Below are positions 1 to 7,208 of a stretch of DNA of 64,000 nt, piece after piece. A model generated the notes under the pieces. That model ran no database searches. It was given only the letters and a program-made list of their open reading frames with translations, and was not told where the DNA came from. This DNA is from Labilibaculum filiforme (lineage in GTDB: Bacteria > Bacteroidota > Bacteroidia > Bacteroidales > Marinifilaceae), in NCBI RefSeq assembly GCF_002843315.1, contig NZ_MVDD01000010.1:1-64000 (forward strand), written 5' to 3'. The stretch's first letter is position 1. Each line of letters starts with the position of its first letter. The translations under genes were made by a program, and so were the position numbers.

Positions 1-818
1 TAGATTCTATCCATAGGTGAAAAGGCTTTATGCTTATCCAGATTGCAGATGTGAAGATAAAGCATGGTGGTTTTAATATCGGTATGTCCCAACAGATCTT
101 TAAGTGTCATAATATCAGTTCCCATTTTCAGAAGATGAGTCGCGTAAGTATGACGAAGAATATGGGAACTGATCTGTTTTTTGATTCCCGATTTCTTACG
201 AGCTTCATTAATAATCCACCTCACACCATTTGCTGAAAAATGTTGAACCGTTCCATCGGGTCCATTGCCATTAAACAACCAGATGTATGGGCGAAGAATA
301 CCTATGTATTTTTTTAGTGCATAAGATAAGTTATCACCCAAAGGTACATAGCGATCTTTTCGCCCTTTACCTTCTTTGATGTGTAGCATTTTACGATCCA
401 AATCCACATCTGGAATTTTTATATTGAGTAGCTCCGACCGCCTTAATCCACAACCATACATCAAAGCAATCAGCATTCTATGTTTTAGTAACTTAGGTGT
501 TTCTATTAAGCGTTTTATCTCTGGAACACTCAGTACTACGGGAAGTTTGTGAACTTTTTTTAGCGATGGTAAGCTATGAAGTAATGGCTCTTTCCCATAG
601 AGTTTGTAAACAAAACGCAAACCATAAAGTGTATGCTTAAAATAAGACGATGAAGGTGTTTTCTTTTTCGATTGCAGATAATGAAGGTAATCTAGTACTT
701 GTTCAGCATCTAAATCGAGAGGTGAACAGTTAAAATGAAGTGTTAATGTAGCCAGACAACGAGCATAATTGGTCAGCGTACTCAAACTTTTACCAGAAAG
801 CTCAATAGAGCGTTTCAT
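1..818 (-). CDS. Tyrosine-type site-specific recombinase (C-terminus runs off the left edge)
   Basis: Translating the minus strand gives a tyrosine recombinase that is still open at base 1. The core-binding helical domain begins KRSIELSGKSLSTLTNY. The catalytic domain shows the full set of residues: Arg in CGLRRSELL, Lys in EGKGRKDR, H-x-x-R in HILRHTYATH, His in LLGHTDIKT and the Tyr nucleophile in TTMLYLH. The tail KAFSPMD is what I recall from the recombinases encoded beside IS91-type transposases in Bacteroidota. No IntI-specific insertion is visible before HILRH. I chose the start ATG at 818. An upstream ATG at 888 is out of frame because of an eight-A run on the coding strand (878-885); with seven As the protein would gain about 23 residues. 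It is divergent from the rightward gene array that follows. Confidence 0.88.
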   Translation of the reverse strand, partial: MKRSIELSGKSLSTLTNYARCLATLTLHFNCSPLDLDAEQVLDYLHYLQSKKKTPSSSYFKHTLYGLRFVYKLYGKEPLLHSLPSLKKVHKLPVVLSVPEIKRLIETPKLLKHRMLIALMYGCGLRRSELLNIKIPDVDLDRKMLHIKEGKGRKDRYVPLGDNLSYALKKYIGILRPYIWLFNGNGPDGTVQHFSANGVRWIINEARKKSGIKKQISSHILRHTYATHLLKMGTDIMTLKDLLGHTDIKTTMLYLHICNLDKHKAFSPMDRI

Positions 819-888
819 CTTCCGATAAATATTGTTAAATTCATCGCATGAATTACATGCCCGTTCGATTAATGTGCTTTTTTTTCAT

Positions 889-1180
889 AATACGAATTTT
901 AAATTAAATACTATCTAAAGGTAAGTAAATGGGTTCTTTAGCTACCTTTAGGTTTCGTTCAACAAAAGCTAAATTTCATGGGCGCTGATGTTCATTTTGA
1001 AAGTTTAGTTCAACTAATAAACACCAGCAAGCCTTATAAATTTGGCTTGCCCTAAAATATAAATAAGTAAATTTAATCGGCTTGCTTACTTAGCGCTTTG
1101 ATAAGGAAACTCTTTTAATCGCCCACGAAATTTAGCAAAAACGTTAGTCAGAATTTAAAACAGACTGCAAATAATTAATC
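889..1180. other. Intergenic region between recombinase and array, with attC-like right end
   Basis: No gene is seen here. It contains a hairpin built on gcaagcc/ggcttgc (about 1027-1053) and, at 1117-1146, a motif (aatcgcccac, then tttagcaa, then cgtta) that recurs at 3618-3646 upstream of the S51 peptidase gene. The motif ends in a GTTA site followed by the first array gene. If the array is integron-like, this is where a primary attachment site or the first attC-like site would sit. That role is inferred from the shared motif only. Confidence 0.45.
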
Positions 1181-2416
1181 ATGAGTGATAATACAATTCA
1201 AATGGTGGAAAAAGAAAATCCACCAAGGAAGAAAGAAGAGTTTAGTAAACTGACAATTACAGTAAACATAAATGGAGAGCCTAAGAATGATAAAACATGT
1301 AAAAGTGCTTCATTGAAAATGCCAAAGCCATTGGTAAAAAAAGTAGAAGGACCATTTAATGAACAAGGAAAACTTGTTAAAGAAATGATAGAGGGGCAAG
1401 AGTATATCTTTAAGGCTACGGAATTTCAAAAATCAACACTTACACCAATAAAACATATTTGGTGGGCGGAAAAAATTGACGATGGAGATATTGTTGATTT
1501 GGAATATAAAAGGGATGAGAATCCATATTTAGATGAAGAAAAAGTTCTTTGTTTTAAATACAAAGTAAAGAAAGCAGAAAAAATCAGGATTTATGCCTAT
1601 GTGGCAAGTCCTGCCGAAAAAGTAAGTGTTGAAGTTCCTGTTATTTCGTTTCCGTTTTATTTAGATAGATATAAAAAAGCAGGGTTTAATGAAAAAGGAA
1701 CAGCTATTGCCAATGACTTATGTTACGGAGATGGAATTCATCTAGATACAGGACACTCAATATATTCGATTGAAGAGATAAAAAGTTTGAGTAGTTTATT
1801 TAGTATTCAGCTAAAGTCTACAGAAAAGTCTTTGTGGGTAGACTTTAATTCGATGGTGAAAACCGTATTTTCTGTAGGGGAAATGGAAGTTGTGGCAGGT
1901 GGTATGATTAATCATTTTAGACGTAACACAGGAGAAGAATATTCAAATTCAATTTTAACAAAACATATCATTGAGCATCCTTCTTTCCATAGATTCTGTA
2001 CTAGTATGGAAGATTTAATCAAAGAAAGAGTTAATAAAAACTCATCAATTAATGATATAAGATTTAGTGAAAATAATGAATCAAAAACAAATGATCCTAG
2101 GTATTATGATGCCCCATATGGTCATCCTCGTTTTAATACATTAAAGGATACATTTAATGGAGGCTTAACAATTTGTATGAATGATACATGGGCGTATGAG
2201 GTAATTATCACTGAAGCACAAATTAATGGAGGTTCCCTCCATGTTAAATACAAAGTTGAATTATACGACCATTTTGGTTTAGATAAGCCAGATATGGAAA
2301 AGGTGTACAAGTTTGGTGCGGGATTTAGAGCTTGGTTTGTATTACAGCATGTTAGAAATTATAAGCCATTTATTACTAAAGTTAGTTTTGAAAAATCAAT
2401 TGTAGTAGAATTATGA
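1181..2416 (+). CDS. DUF3289-type putative secreted toxin/effector
   Basis: A 411-residue protein without a signal peptide. Residues about 45-155 (KVEGPFNEQGKLV through SPAEKVSVEV) resemble an N-terminal beta domain I know from Bacteroidota secreted effectors. Residues about 230-411 match DUF3289 as I recall it: HFRRNTGEEYSN, IIEHPSFHRF, GLTICMNDTWAYEV, LYDHFGLD and FRAWFVLQH are its landmarks. DUF3289 is found on type VI or colicin-like toxins in other bacteria; its activity is not settled. The stop codon overlaps the next start (ATGA), as in toxin-immunity pairs. No T6SS or other secretion gene is in view, so the toxin role is an inference from domain and context. Confidence 0.68.
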   Translation: MSDNTIQMVEKENPPRKKEEFSKLTITVNINGEPKNDKTCKSASLKMPKPLVKKVEGPFNEQGKLVKEMIEGQEYIFKATEFQKSTLTPIKHIWWAEKIDDGDIVDLEYKRDENPYLDEEKVLCFKYKVKKAEKIRIYAYVASPAEKVSVEVPVISFPFYLDRYKKAGFNEKGTAIANDLCYGDGIHLDTGHSIYSIEEIKSLSSLFSIQLKSTEKSLWVDFNSMVKTVFSVGEMEVVAGGMINHFRRNTGEEYSNSILTKHIIEHPSFHRFCTSMEDLIKERVNKNSSINDIRFSENNESKTNDPRYYDAPYGHPRFNTLKDTFNGGLTICMNDTWAYEVIITEAQINGGSLHVKYKVELYDHFGLDKPDMEKVYKFGAGFRAWFVLQHVRNYKPFITKVSFEKSIVVEL

Positions 2417-2829
2417 AAAATATAGTGTTTTTATTTTTAGTTATTCTTTCTAGTTGTTCTAACAGAAATGAGTTTTGCAAGTTAAATGATTTAACATATG
2501 AAGATGAGTATGTGCTACATGAGCTCTATGTAATGACTGCACCATCAGACAATCTGGATTCGTTAGCATTTCAAATATTGTATTATGTTGACTCTAAATC
2601 CATAGGGTACGGTAAAAATTACAGCTCTCATTTTTATAAGGAGACAAGGGACACGCCAAGAGATTATAAAGAAGACCATTCTTTCATTTCAGATGTTATT
2701 GCTGACCATTTAGATGATTTAATTGCAGTTGCTAAAAAGGATGAGCATAATAACTGGTCTTTAAAAATAAAAACTCATAACAACCCAGATGAATGGATTG
2801 CATATAAAACAGATATGTTGAATAAGTAA
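2413..2829 (+). CDS. Small lipoprotein, candidate immunity partner of the DUF3289 protein
   Basis: A 138-residue protein with a lipoprotein signal (MKNIVFLFLVILSSC; the lipidated Cys is residue 15). The remainder is charged and rich in His, Asp and Lys, and I recognise no domain. It overlaps the preceding toxin-like gene by 4 bp, so the two are translationally coupled. A periplasm-facing lipoprotein in that position fits an immunity protein against a toxin acting in the envelope. The pairing is inferred from position alone; the protein could equally be an unrelated lipoprotein. Confidence 0.6.
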   Translation: MKNIVFLFLVILSSCSNRNEFCKLNDLTYEDEYVLHELYVMTAPSDNLDSLAFQILYYVDSKSIGYGKNYSSHFYKETRDTPRDYKEDHSFISDVIADHLDDLIAVAKKDEHNNWSLKIKTHNNPDEWIAYKTDMLNK

Positions 2830-3026
2830 CGTTTTGTAATAATGTATAAAAAACATAAGTGGCTCAGTGGTTTACGGGGCTTTTGCGCATTTAATTAGCT
2901 CCGCCAAATCAGAGATTTGACAGAGTCTGAATTTGAAAGTTACTCTGAAAATCTCTGATTTGGCTCTGTGATGTTTAGAAAGATTATTGATTTCTAATGG
3001 CACATTACACATCTAGTTCACCGTTA
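2826..3026. repeat. attC-like imperfect palindrome after the toxin/lipoprotein pair
   Basis: About 200 bp beginning gtaacg at the stop codon of the lipoprotein gene and ending cgttac, so the ends are inverted complements. The centre holds a strong hairpin: a perfect 15-bp arm at 2904-2918 pairs with 2949-2963 (ccaaatcagagattt and aaatctctgatttgg), extended by acagagt/actctg inside. No coding sequence is visible. The arrangement (short terminal inverted core sites around a long imperfect stem) is that of an integron attC site, but the whole could also be a dispersed intergenic repeat. Confidence 0.5.
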
Positions 3027-3525
3027 CCAACAAGCGTAAACAAGACAGGCAGATGATATTACAAGGCATAAATGACTAGACAGTTGAGTTTAAAATAACC
3101 AATTATCAATATCCAGAGATTGACTTTGGAGATTGGGACGGAAATTGGCTTTTAATTTACTTAAATGTTCAAAGTGACCTCGGGCATTGGCAATCCCATG
3201 ACCCTTCCTTGACAACTTGGGAGGTAAAAGAGTTGATAGGTTGGTTTACAGATTTAGCTAATAATGAGAAATTAAAATGTAATCCAATCGAGTTTACAGA
3301 GCCAAACTTGTCCTTCGAGTATTTTGAGACAAGTGACAGCGATAAAAAGTTTCGAATGCGATTTGCACTTGAATCCAGACCTCAATCAGCTGACACAGAC
3401 AACGAATATTTTGTGGATTTTTTTTATTCACTCAACGGACTTAAACAATTATCAGCAGACTTGACCAATGAATTGGACAAATTTCCTGAGCGAAAAATTA
3501 AAAGATGAGAACGCCTGTTGGTAAC
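3023..3525. repeat. 15-bp inverted repeats bounding the WapI-like unit
   Basis: The sequence gttaccaacaagcgt at 3023-3037 and acgcctgttggtaac at 3511-3525 are inverted complements with one mismatch. They enclose the immunity-like reading frame at 3053-3508. In integron cassettes the first bases of a cassette (TTRRRY) are complementary to the R'' site at the beginning of the same cassette's attC. GTTACCA and TGGTAAC here meet that rule exactly, and the complementarity continues further than required. Confidence 0.6.
3053..3508 (+). pseudogene. WapI-like immunity protein gene with an in-frame amber codon
   Basis: From ATG at 3053 the frame reads MILQGIND, then TAG at 3077-3079, then continues open to 3508. 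The continuation carries landmarks of the WapI immunity family as I recall them: VEFKITNYQYPEIDF, DWDGNWLLIYLNV, DPSLTTWEV and FTEPNLSFEY. No ATG, GTG or TTG lies between the stop and TTG at 3209, which falls after the conserved N-terminal half, so a functional downstream restart is unlikely. Everything else looks intact, suggesting a recent nonsense change. The intact protein would be about 151 residues and would neutralise a WapA-like contact or secreted toxin. No matching toxin is adjacent. Confidence 0.65.
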
Positions 3526-3650
3526 ATGTCGCTATAATTAATTGCCGGTTTTGTGCTGACAATCAGCTTTAAAGCCCGCAATATCTTTAGTGTGGTTCGA
3601 CAGAAAGACGCTCCGCAATCGCCCACAAATTTTAGCAAGATCGTTATGGG
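3521..3650. repeat. attC-like element downstream of the WapI-like unit
   Basis: The element begins gtaacatgtcgc at 3521 and ends in the site cgttatgggc. Its right end (3618-3646: aatcgcccac, tttagcaa, cgtta) matches the motif at 1117-1146 with four or five differences. It separates the immunity-like unit from the S51 peptidase gene. Internal pairing is weaker than in the element at 2826-3026. The assignment as attC-like rests on the terminal TAAC/GTTA pair and the shared right-end motif. Confidence 0.45.
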
Positions 3651-3683
3651 CAAGTAAATGAAACAAAGTTAGAAATTGAACAA

Positions 3684-4913
3684 ATGAAGAAAATACTATT
3701 ATTTATTTTATTAGCGAGTATTTGTCAAATTGCTTTTTCACAAAATAACACTAATTCAAAAGATCCAGAACAGACCATATTTGTTTATGGCGGGAATCAA
3801 AATTTGAAATTCACTCAATATGTTGCTGATTTAACTCAAAAAAAGAATCCCAAAATTTGTTTTCTGCCTACCGCAAGTGCAGATAACGAAAATAATATTA
3901 AAAGCTGGAACTACTTCTGTAAACAACTGGGATTAACACCCTATATACTGAAAGTTTGGGTGGCATCGAACAAAGAAAATAAATCGTTTGAAGATATTTT
4001 GCTTAATATGGATGCGATTGTTGTTGGCGGAGGAAATACATTGAATATGTTGGGTATTTGGAAAGCTCAAGGTATTGATACACTCTTACAGAAAGCATTA
4101 AAGAAAGGCATTATTTTAGCAGGAGGAAGTGCTGGATCACTTTGTTGGTTTCAATCAGGAATTAGCGACTCTCGTCCAGTAAAATTATCTGTGATCGATG
4201 GTATGTCTTTTCTTCCTTTTAGTCATTGTCCACATTATTCCGATAAGCTAAAAAAAGAAGTCTATCACGAACAAATTAAAAACAAAACCATTAAAGCAGG
4301 TTATGCTTGTGACGATAAGTCTGGTATTTTATTTAGGAACGGCAAGTATATCGAAACAGTTAGCTTGAATGATATTAACAATTCTTATTATGTTGCTCTA
4401 AACAATGGTGTCGTTGAGTCGACAAAGTTGTTAACAAGAATACTGGTAAATAAAGATGCTTTATCTGTTGAAGATTATAAATCGGTAGTTGTAAACAAAA
4501 GCTTGAAAGAATATCCCGAAATCAATATACAAGATAGCCCTCTAGATGCATTTATTTCTTTTAAATATCTCTCTGTCAATGGGCAGAATTCAAAATATAA
4601 AAAAATAAGTTGTTTCTCTATGCAAAGTCGATTAAATGAGGATACTCCTAATACAATAGTTGATAATAAAACCAGAGATAAACATCTGAATACTGTTGTA
4701 AGTAAGGTGTTTATTTATAATGATTTGGTTGCAGGAGTGGTGAATAGAATGCATGATTATTATGGATTATGGTTTTTTTATCAGGAAAATGGTAAATGGC
4801 TGAATGCTGGAGAATACTTCGGTGGAGCAACAGTATTAGAAGCCGAAATTGCATTTAGAGAAAACGCAAAGATGCATTTAGGAAAAGTGAAAAAGACAAT
4901 AATGGAGAAATAG
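3684..4913 (+). CDS. Secreted peptidase S51-like (cyanophycinase/dipeptidase E family) protein with C-terminal extension
   Basis: A 409-residue protein with a signal peptide ending near AFSQ (residue 20). Residues about 30-260 form an S51 peptidase domain: VVGGGNTLNML, then the nucleophile elbow GGSAGS with Ser149, then a His in FSHCPHYSD. Family members cleave Asp-X dipeptides or cyanophycin. Residues about 270-405 are an extra domain absent from ordinary S51 peptidases; its ending (YYGLWFFYQENGKWLNAGE) suggests an NTF2/SnoaL-like fold, but I am not sure of that. The substrate cannot be predicted. The gene stands alone between repeat elements. Confidence 0.75.
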   Translation: MKKILLFILLASICQIAFSQNNTNSKDPEQTIFVYGGNQNLKFTQYVADLTQKKNPKICFLPTASADNENNIKSWNYFCKQLGLTPYILKVWVASNKENKSFEDILLNMDAIVVGGGNTLNMLGIWKAQGIDTLLQKALKKGIILAGGSAGSLCWFQSGISDSRPVKLSVIDGMSFLPFSHCPHYSDKLKKEVYHEQIKNKTIKAGYACDDKSGILFRNGKYIETVSLNDINNSYYVALNNGVVESTKLLTRILVNKDALSVEDYKSVVVNKSLKEYPEINIQDSPLDAFISFKYLSVNGQNSKYKKISCFSMQSRLNEDTPNTIVDNKTRDKHLNTVVSKVFIYNDLVAGVVNRMHDYYGLWFFYQENGKWLNAGEYFGGATVLEAEIAFRENAKMHLGKVKKTIMEK

Positions 4914-4922
4914 TAATAATTA

Positions 4923-5008
4923 CAAGGGTTTTAAGCTGCTTCAACTTTTGTTTAGGTTGAAAGGTTTGCAGTTCGCAAACGGCTTCTATTCCTGTACTAA
5001 ACGTTAGC
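4923..5008. repeat. 86-bp intergenic repeat, copy 1
   Basis: This sequence is almost identical to 12615-12700, with about two differences (aagctgc versus aagccgc; cgttagc versus cgtaagc). It can fold as a branched structure: an outer stem aagc(c/t)g/cggctt enclosing two hairpins, cttcaac/gttgaaag and gtttgc/gcaaac. It ends in actaaacgttagc, a GTTAGC core-like site. The left part seen at the other copy (12569-12614) is missing here, as if that side was deleted or replaced. Confidence 0.85.
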
Positions 5009-5066
5009 TCAAATTATGAGAAACCACTGCAAACATGAAAATTAACAGATAGAAATTAAAAACTAT

Positions 5067-5176
5067 ATGAAACGTCCATGTATAAAGCTTTCCACACACA
5101 GCGAGATGATTATTCCAGCATGGTAATCCCGAAAGCTTTTGGGACCATATGGCAAAAACTTAAAGTTATAATCAAT
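5067..5176. repeat. Diverged, longer copy of the 95-bp structured repeat
   Basis: It begins atgaaacgtccatg and ends aaagttataatcaat, directly against the ATG of the next gene. Compared with the tandem units at 17742-18026 it carries altered hairpin loops and an added small hairpin (tcccgaaagctttt, then ggga). An open reading frame starting at 5078 reads through the repeat into the gene. It is spurious, because a signal peptide begins exactly after the repeat. Confidence 0.8.
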
Positions 5177-5632
5177 ATGAAAAAGCAAAAAATTATTATC
5201 CTGACAGTTTTACTATTTTCTTTCCAAATTACATTTTGCCAAAATAAATTCGAAAAATTGCCTGAACAAAAAACAGACAAAGGAAAAATTGAATTTGCAT
5301 CAAAAATTGCATGTTCATATTTTGAAACCTTAAAGACTGGAAATCATTATGATTTTAAAGACGAAGCAACAATTCAATTTAAAAAGTCTATGACTCCCGA
5401 ATTGCAAATGCAATCCTATTTGCAAATAAAACAAGCTGTGGGAAATTTTAAGTCAATATACTATTCAGAGACTTGGATTGAAAATGAAAAAAGAGGAATT
5501 GAAATTATTAGGTTTAAAGGAAAATTTGAGAGAAGTATAGTACCCCTTGAAATTAGAGTTGTAATAAACTCTTCGAATAAAATTGCAGGGTTTTGGATAA
5601 AACCTTGGAAAGATAATTTAAATGAATCTTAG
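5177..5632 (+). CDS. Secreted DUF3887/DUF4019-like protein
   Basis: A 151-residue protein. I chose the ATG at 5177 because a clear signal peptide begins there (MKKQKIIILTVLLFSFQITFCQ, cleaved near residue 22) and the sequence upstream is a repeat. The mature part, with FASKIACSYFETLKTGNHY, AVGNFKSIYYSETW and VVINSSNKIAGFWIKP, follows the DUF3887/DUF4019 pattern: an alpha plus beta, NTF2-like fold without known catalytic residues. Such proteins are often periplasmic stand-alone modules. No functional partner is adjacent. Confidence 0.65.
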   Translation: MKKQKIIILTVLLFSFQITFCQNKFEKLPEQKTDKGKIEFASKIACSYFETLKTGNHYDFKDEATIQFKKSMTPELQMQSYLQIKQAVGNFKSIYYSETWIENEKRGIEIIRFKGKFERSIVPLEIRVVINSSNKIAGFWIKPWKDNLNES

Positions 5633-5749
5633 AATAGAAAAAATAAGACAGTCAATTCTATTTGTCTTGCTTTGGTGCTTTTAGAAGGCAAAAGCCTTTC
5701 ATTGTGCCTGGTATTTAGTAAGATTATTATAGGCAATCAAATTACATAT

Positions 5750-6352
5750 ATGCAAAAAAGTTATCTTAAAATTATATTCTTATCATTAATTACTTTAGGT
5801 TTTACTCCTGTTAAGTACGAATCTAGTAAATATTATACTAAGACTAAAGCTGATGCAGCCTATCAATATTGTCGAAAGAATGGTTTTAGTACAGAGTTCT
5901 GTTTGCTAGTAGACATGAGTATTCATTCTGGAAAAAATAGGTTGTTCATTTACGATTTTAAAAAAGATTCAATTGTAGATAAGGGACTTTGTGCTCATGG
6001 TTGTGGCGTTAACAAGTGGGGAACAGAAGAAACAAAGACGAATCCAAAGTTTTCGAATGTAGATAATTCTCATTGCACCTCAGTGGGCAAGTATAAAATT
6101 GGAAAAAGGGGCTATAGTAATTGGGGAATTAATATTAATTATAAACTTCATGGCTTAGAGGATTCTAATGATAATGCGTATTCACGAATTATCGTTCTTC
6201 ATGCTTGGGATATGGTTTCAGAAGAAGAGATTTTTCCGGTTGGTACGCCCGAAGGGTGGGGCTGTCCTGCTGTTTCAAATGGTTTAATGAGAAATATCGA
6301 TAGCCTGTTAAAAAATAGCAGTAAGCCGGTTTTGTTATGGGTTTATGAATAG
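5750..6352 (+). CDS. Secreted murein L,D-transpeptidase catalytic-domain protein (YkuD_2 type)
   Basis: A 200-residue protein. I placed the start at 5750, where a signal peptide begins (MQKSYLKIIFLSLITLGF); the longer in-frame start at 5672 adds 26 residues without a signal. The landmarks fit the YkuD_2 family: LVDMSIHSGKNRLFIYD, CAHGCG, then VLHAWD and WGCPAVS, with Cys172 the likely nucleophile and the HAW histidine its partner. These enzymes act on peptidoglycan stem peptides in the periplasm. It is one of the few recognisable enzymes in the rightward array. Confidence 0.8.
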   Translation: MQKSYLKIIFLSLITLGFTPVKYESSKYYTKTKADAAYQYCRKNGFSTEFCLLVDMSIHSGKNRLFIYDFKKDSIVDKGLCAHGCGVNKWGTEETKTNPKFSNVDNSHCTSVGKYKIGKRGYSNWGININYKLHGLEDSNDNAYSRIIVLHAWDMVSEEEIFPVGTPEGWGCPAVSNGLMRNIDSLLKNSSKPVLLWVYE

Positions 6353-6397
6353 CTACTTAATTAAAAGAATTAGTATAGGTTTCAGATTTTAATACAA

Positions 6398-6796
6398 ATG
6401 AAAAATAGAATAAAATTAGTAGCCGTTATCCCTGCAGTTTGGGTTTGTCTTTTTGATGTTATAATCACTTTGGTTTATCAGCCAGCAGAATATTGGAGTG
6501 GCGATTTAAGTTTGGCCAACGAAGCAAATCCAATAGGCGCTTTTGTTATGAAATATCACACATCAGGCTTATTTATACTTTCCGCTTTATGGTTGGGTTT
6601 AATTGTTCTTTTGGGTTATTACCTACCTAAAAAATGGGCGAGTATTTTTTTACTATTTGTGTTTATCGCTCATTGCTTTGGAGGAGCTTCGTGGGTAAAT
6701 ATCCATTTCGGATTTTGGGCTGTGATGCTCTTTTTTCTCTTTAATTCCATCTTATATCATAGAATAGATACACTTGTTAAGTGTAACGAGAAATAA
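6398..6796 (+). CDS. Small integral membrane protein, unknown function
   Basis: A 132-residue protein with about four predicted membrane segments (roughly 8-27, 52-73, 78-97 and 102-121) and a short positive tail. Between segments 1 and 2 lies a loop with LANEANPIGAFVM; an Asn-Pro in that position recalls small DUF5658-type membrane proteins, but I do not claim membership. It begins 45 bp after the L,D-transpeptidase gene and may be co-transcribed with it. Confidence 0.6.
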   Translation: MKNRIKLVAVIPAVWVCLFDVIITLVYQPAEYWSGDLSLANEANPIGAFVMKYHTSGLFILSALWLGLIVLLGYYLPKKWASIFLLFVFIAHCFGGASWVNIHFGFWAVMLFFLFNSILYHRIDTLVKCNEK

Positions 6797-6820
6797 CTAT
6801 TGTAATCAATAAAATATAAA

Positions 6821-7186
6821 ATGATGAACTGTTTAAAATGTCAAACGCAGAATGAAGGAAATGCTAATTTTTGCAAGCTATGTGGAACAAATTTACAGAC
6901 GAACTTAAAACCAAAAAGGGAAGATGAAATTAAGGATTCTCTTCTTCTTATATTTATTATAATTGGATTTGTTTCAGTTCTTGTAAGTATAGTAATGCCC
7001 CGGTTGGGTTCAAGTTGGCTTGGAGAATCAGTTGTATATATTCAAAGACTTTTTTGGTTTATTAGCAGCCTTAGTTTTTTACTAATTCCCTTCGCCATTA
7101 CAAATAAAAATATAAAGACTATTGGACTAATTTTTTCAGTTGTGAGTGTGCTCTATTGGATTTACCTTAATATTCAAACTTTTTGA
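6821..7186 (+). CDS. Zinc-ribbon membrane protein
   Basis: A 121-residue protein. Cys4 and Cys7 with Cys18 and Cys21 (NCLKC, then FCKLCG) form a classic N-terminal zinc ribbon of the zinc-ribbon_2 kind. After a charged linker, about three hydrophobic segments follow (40-60, 72-92, 98-117). This is a common bacterial layout with no assigned function. It lies 24 bp after the previous gene and 22 bp before the next, so these genes probably form one transcription unit. Confidence 0.65.
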   Translation: MMNCLKCQTQNEGNANFCKLCGTNLQTNLKPKREDEIKDSLLLIFIIIGFVSVLVSIVMPRLGSSWLGESVVYIQRLFWFISSLSFLLIPFAITNKNIKTIGLIFSVVSVLYWIYLNIQTF

Positions 7187-7208
7187 CATAAAAAAATAGC
7201 AATAAATT

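Noticed and set aside
1-818. Classical integron integrase IntI
   Set aside because: The stretch before the HILRH motif lacks the IntI-specific insertion, and the C-terminal tail fits IS91-associated recombinases better.
5078-5176. N-terminal 33-codon extension of the DUF3887-like gene
   Set aside because: It is the translation of a repeat element; the signal peptide begins at 5177.
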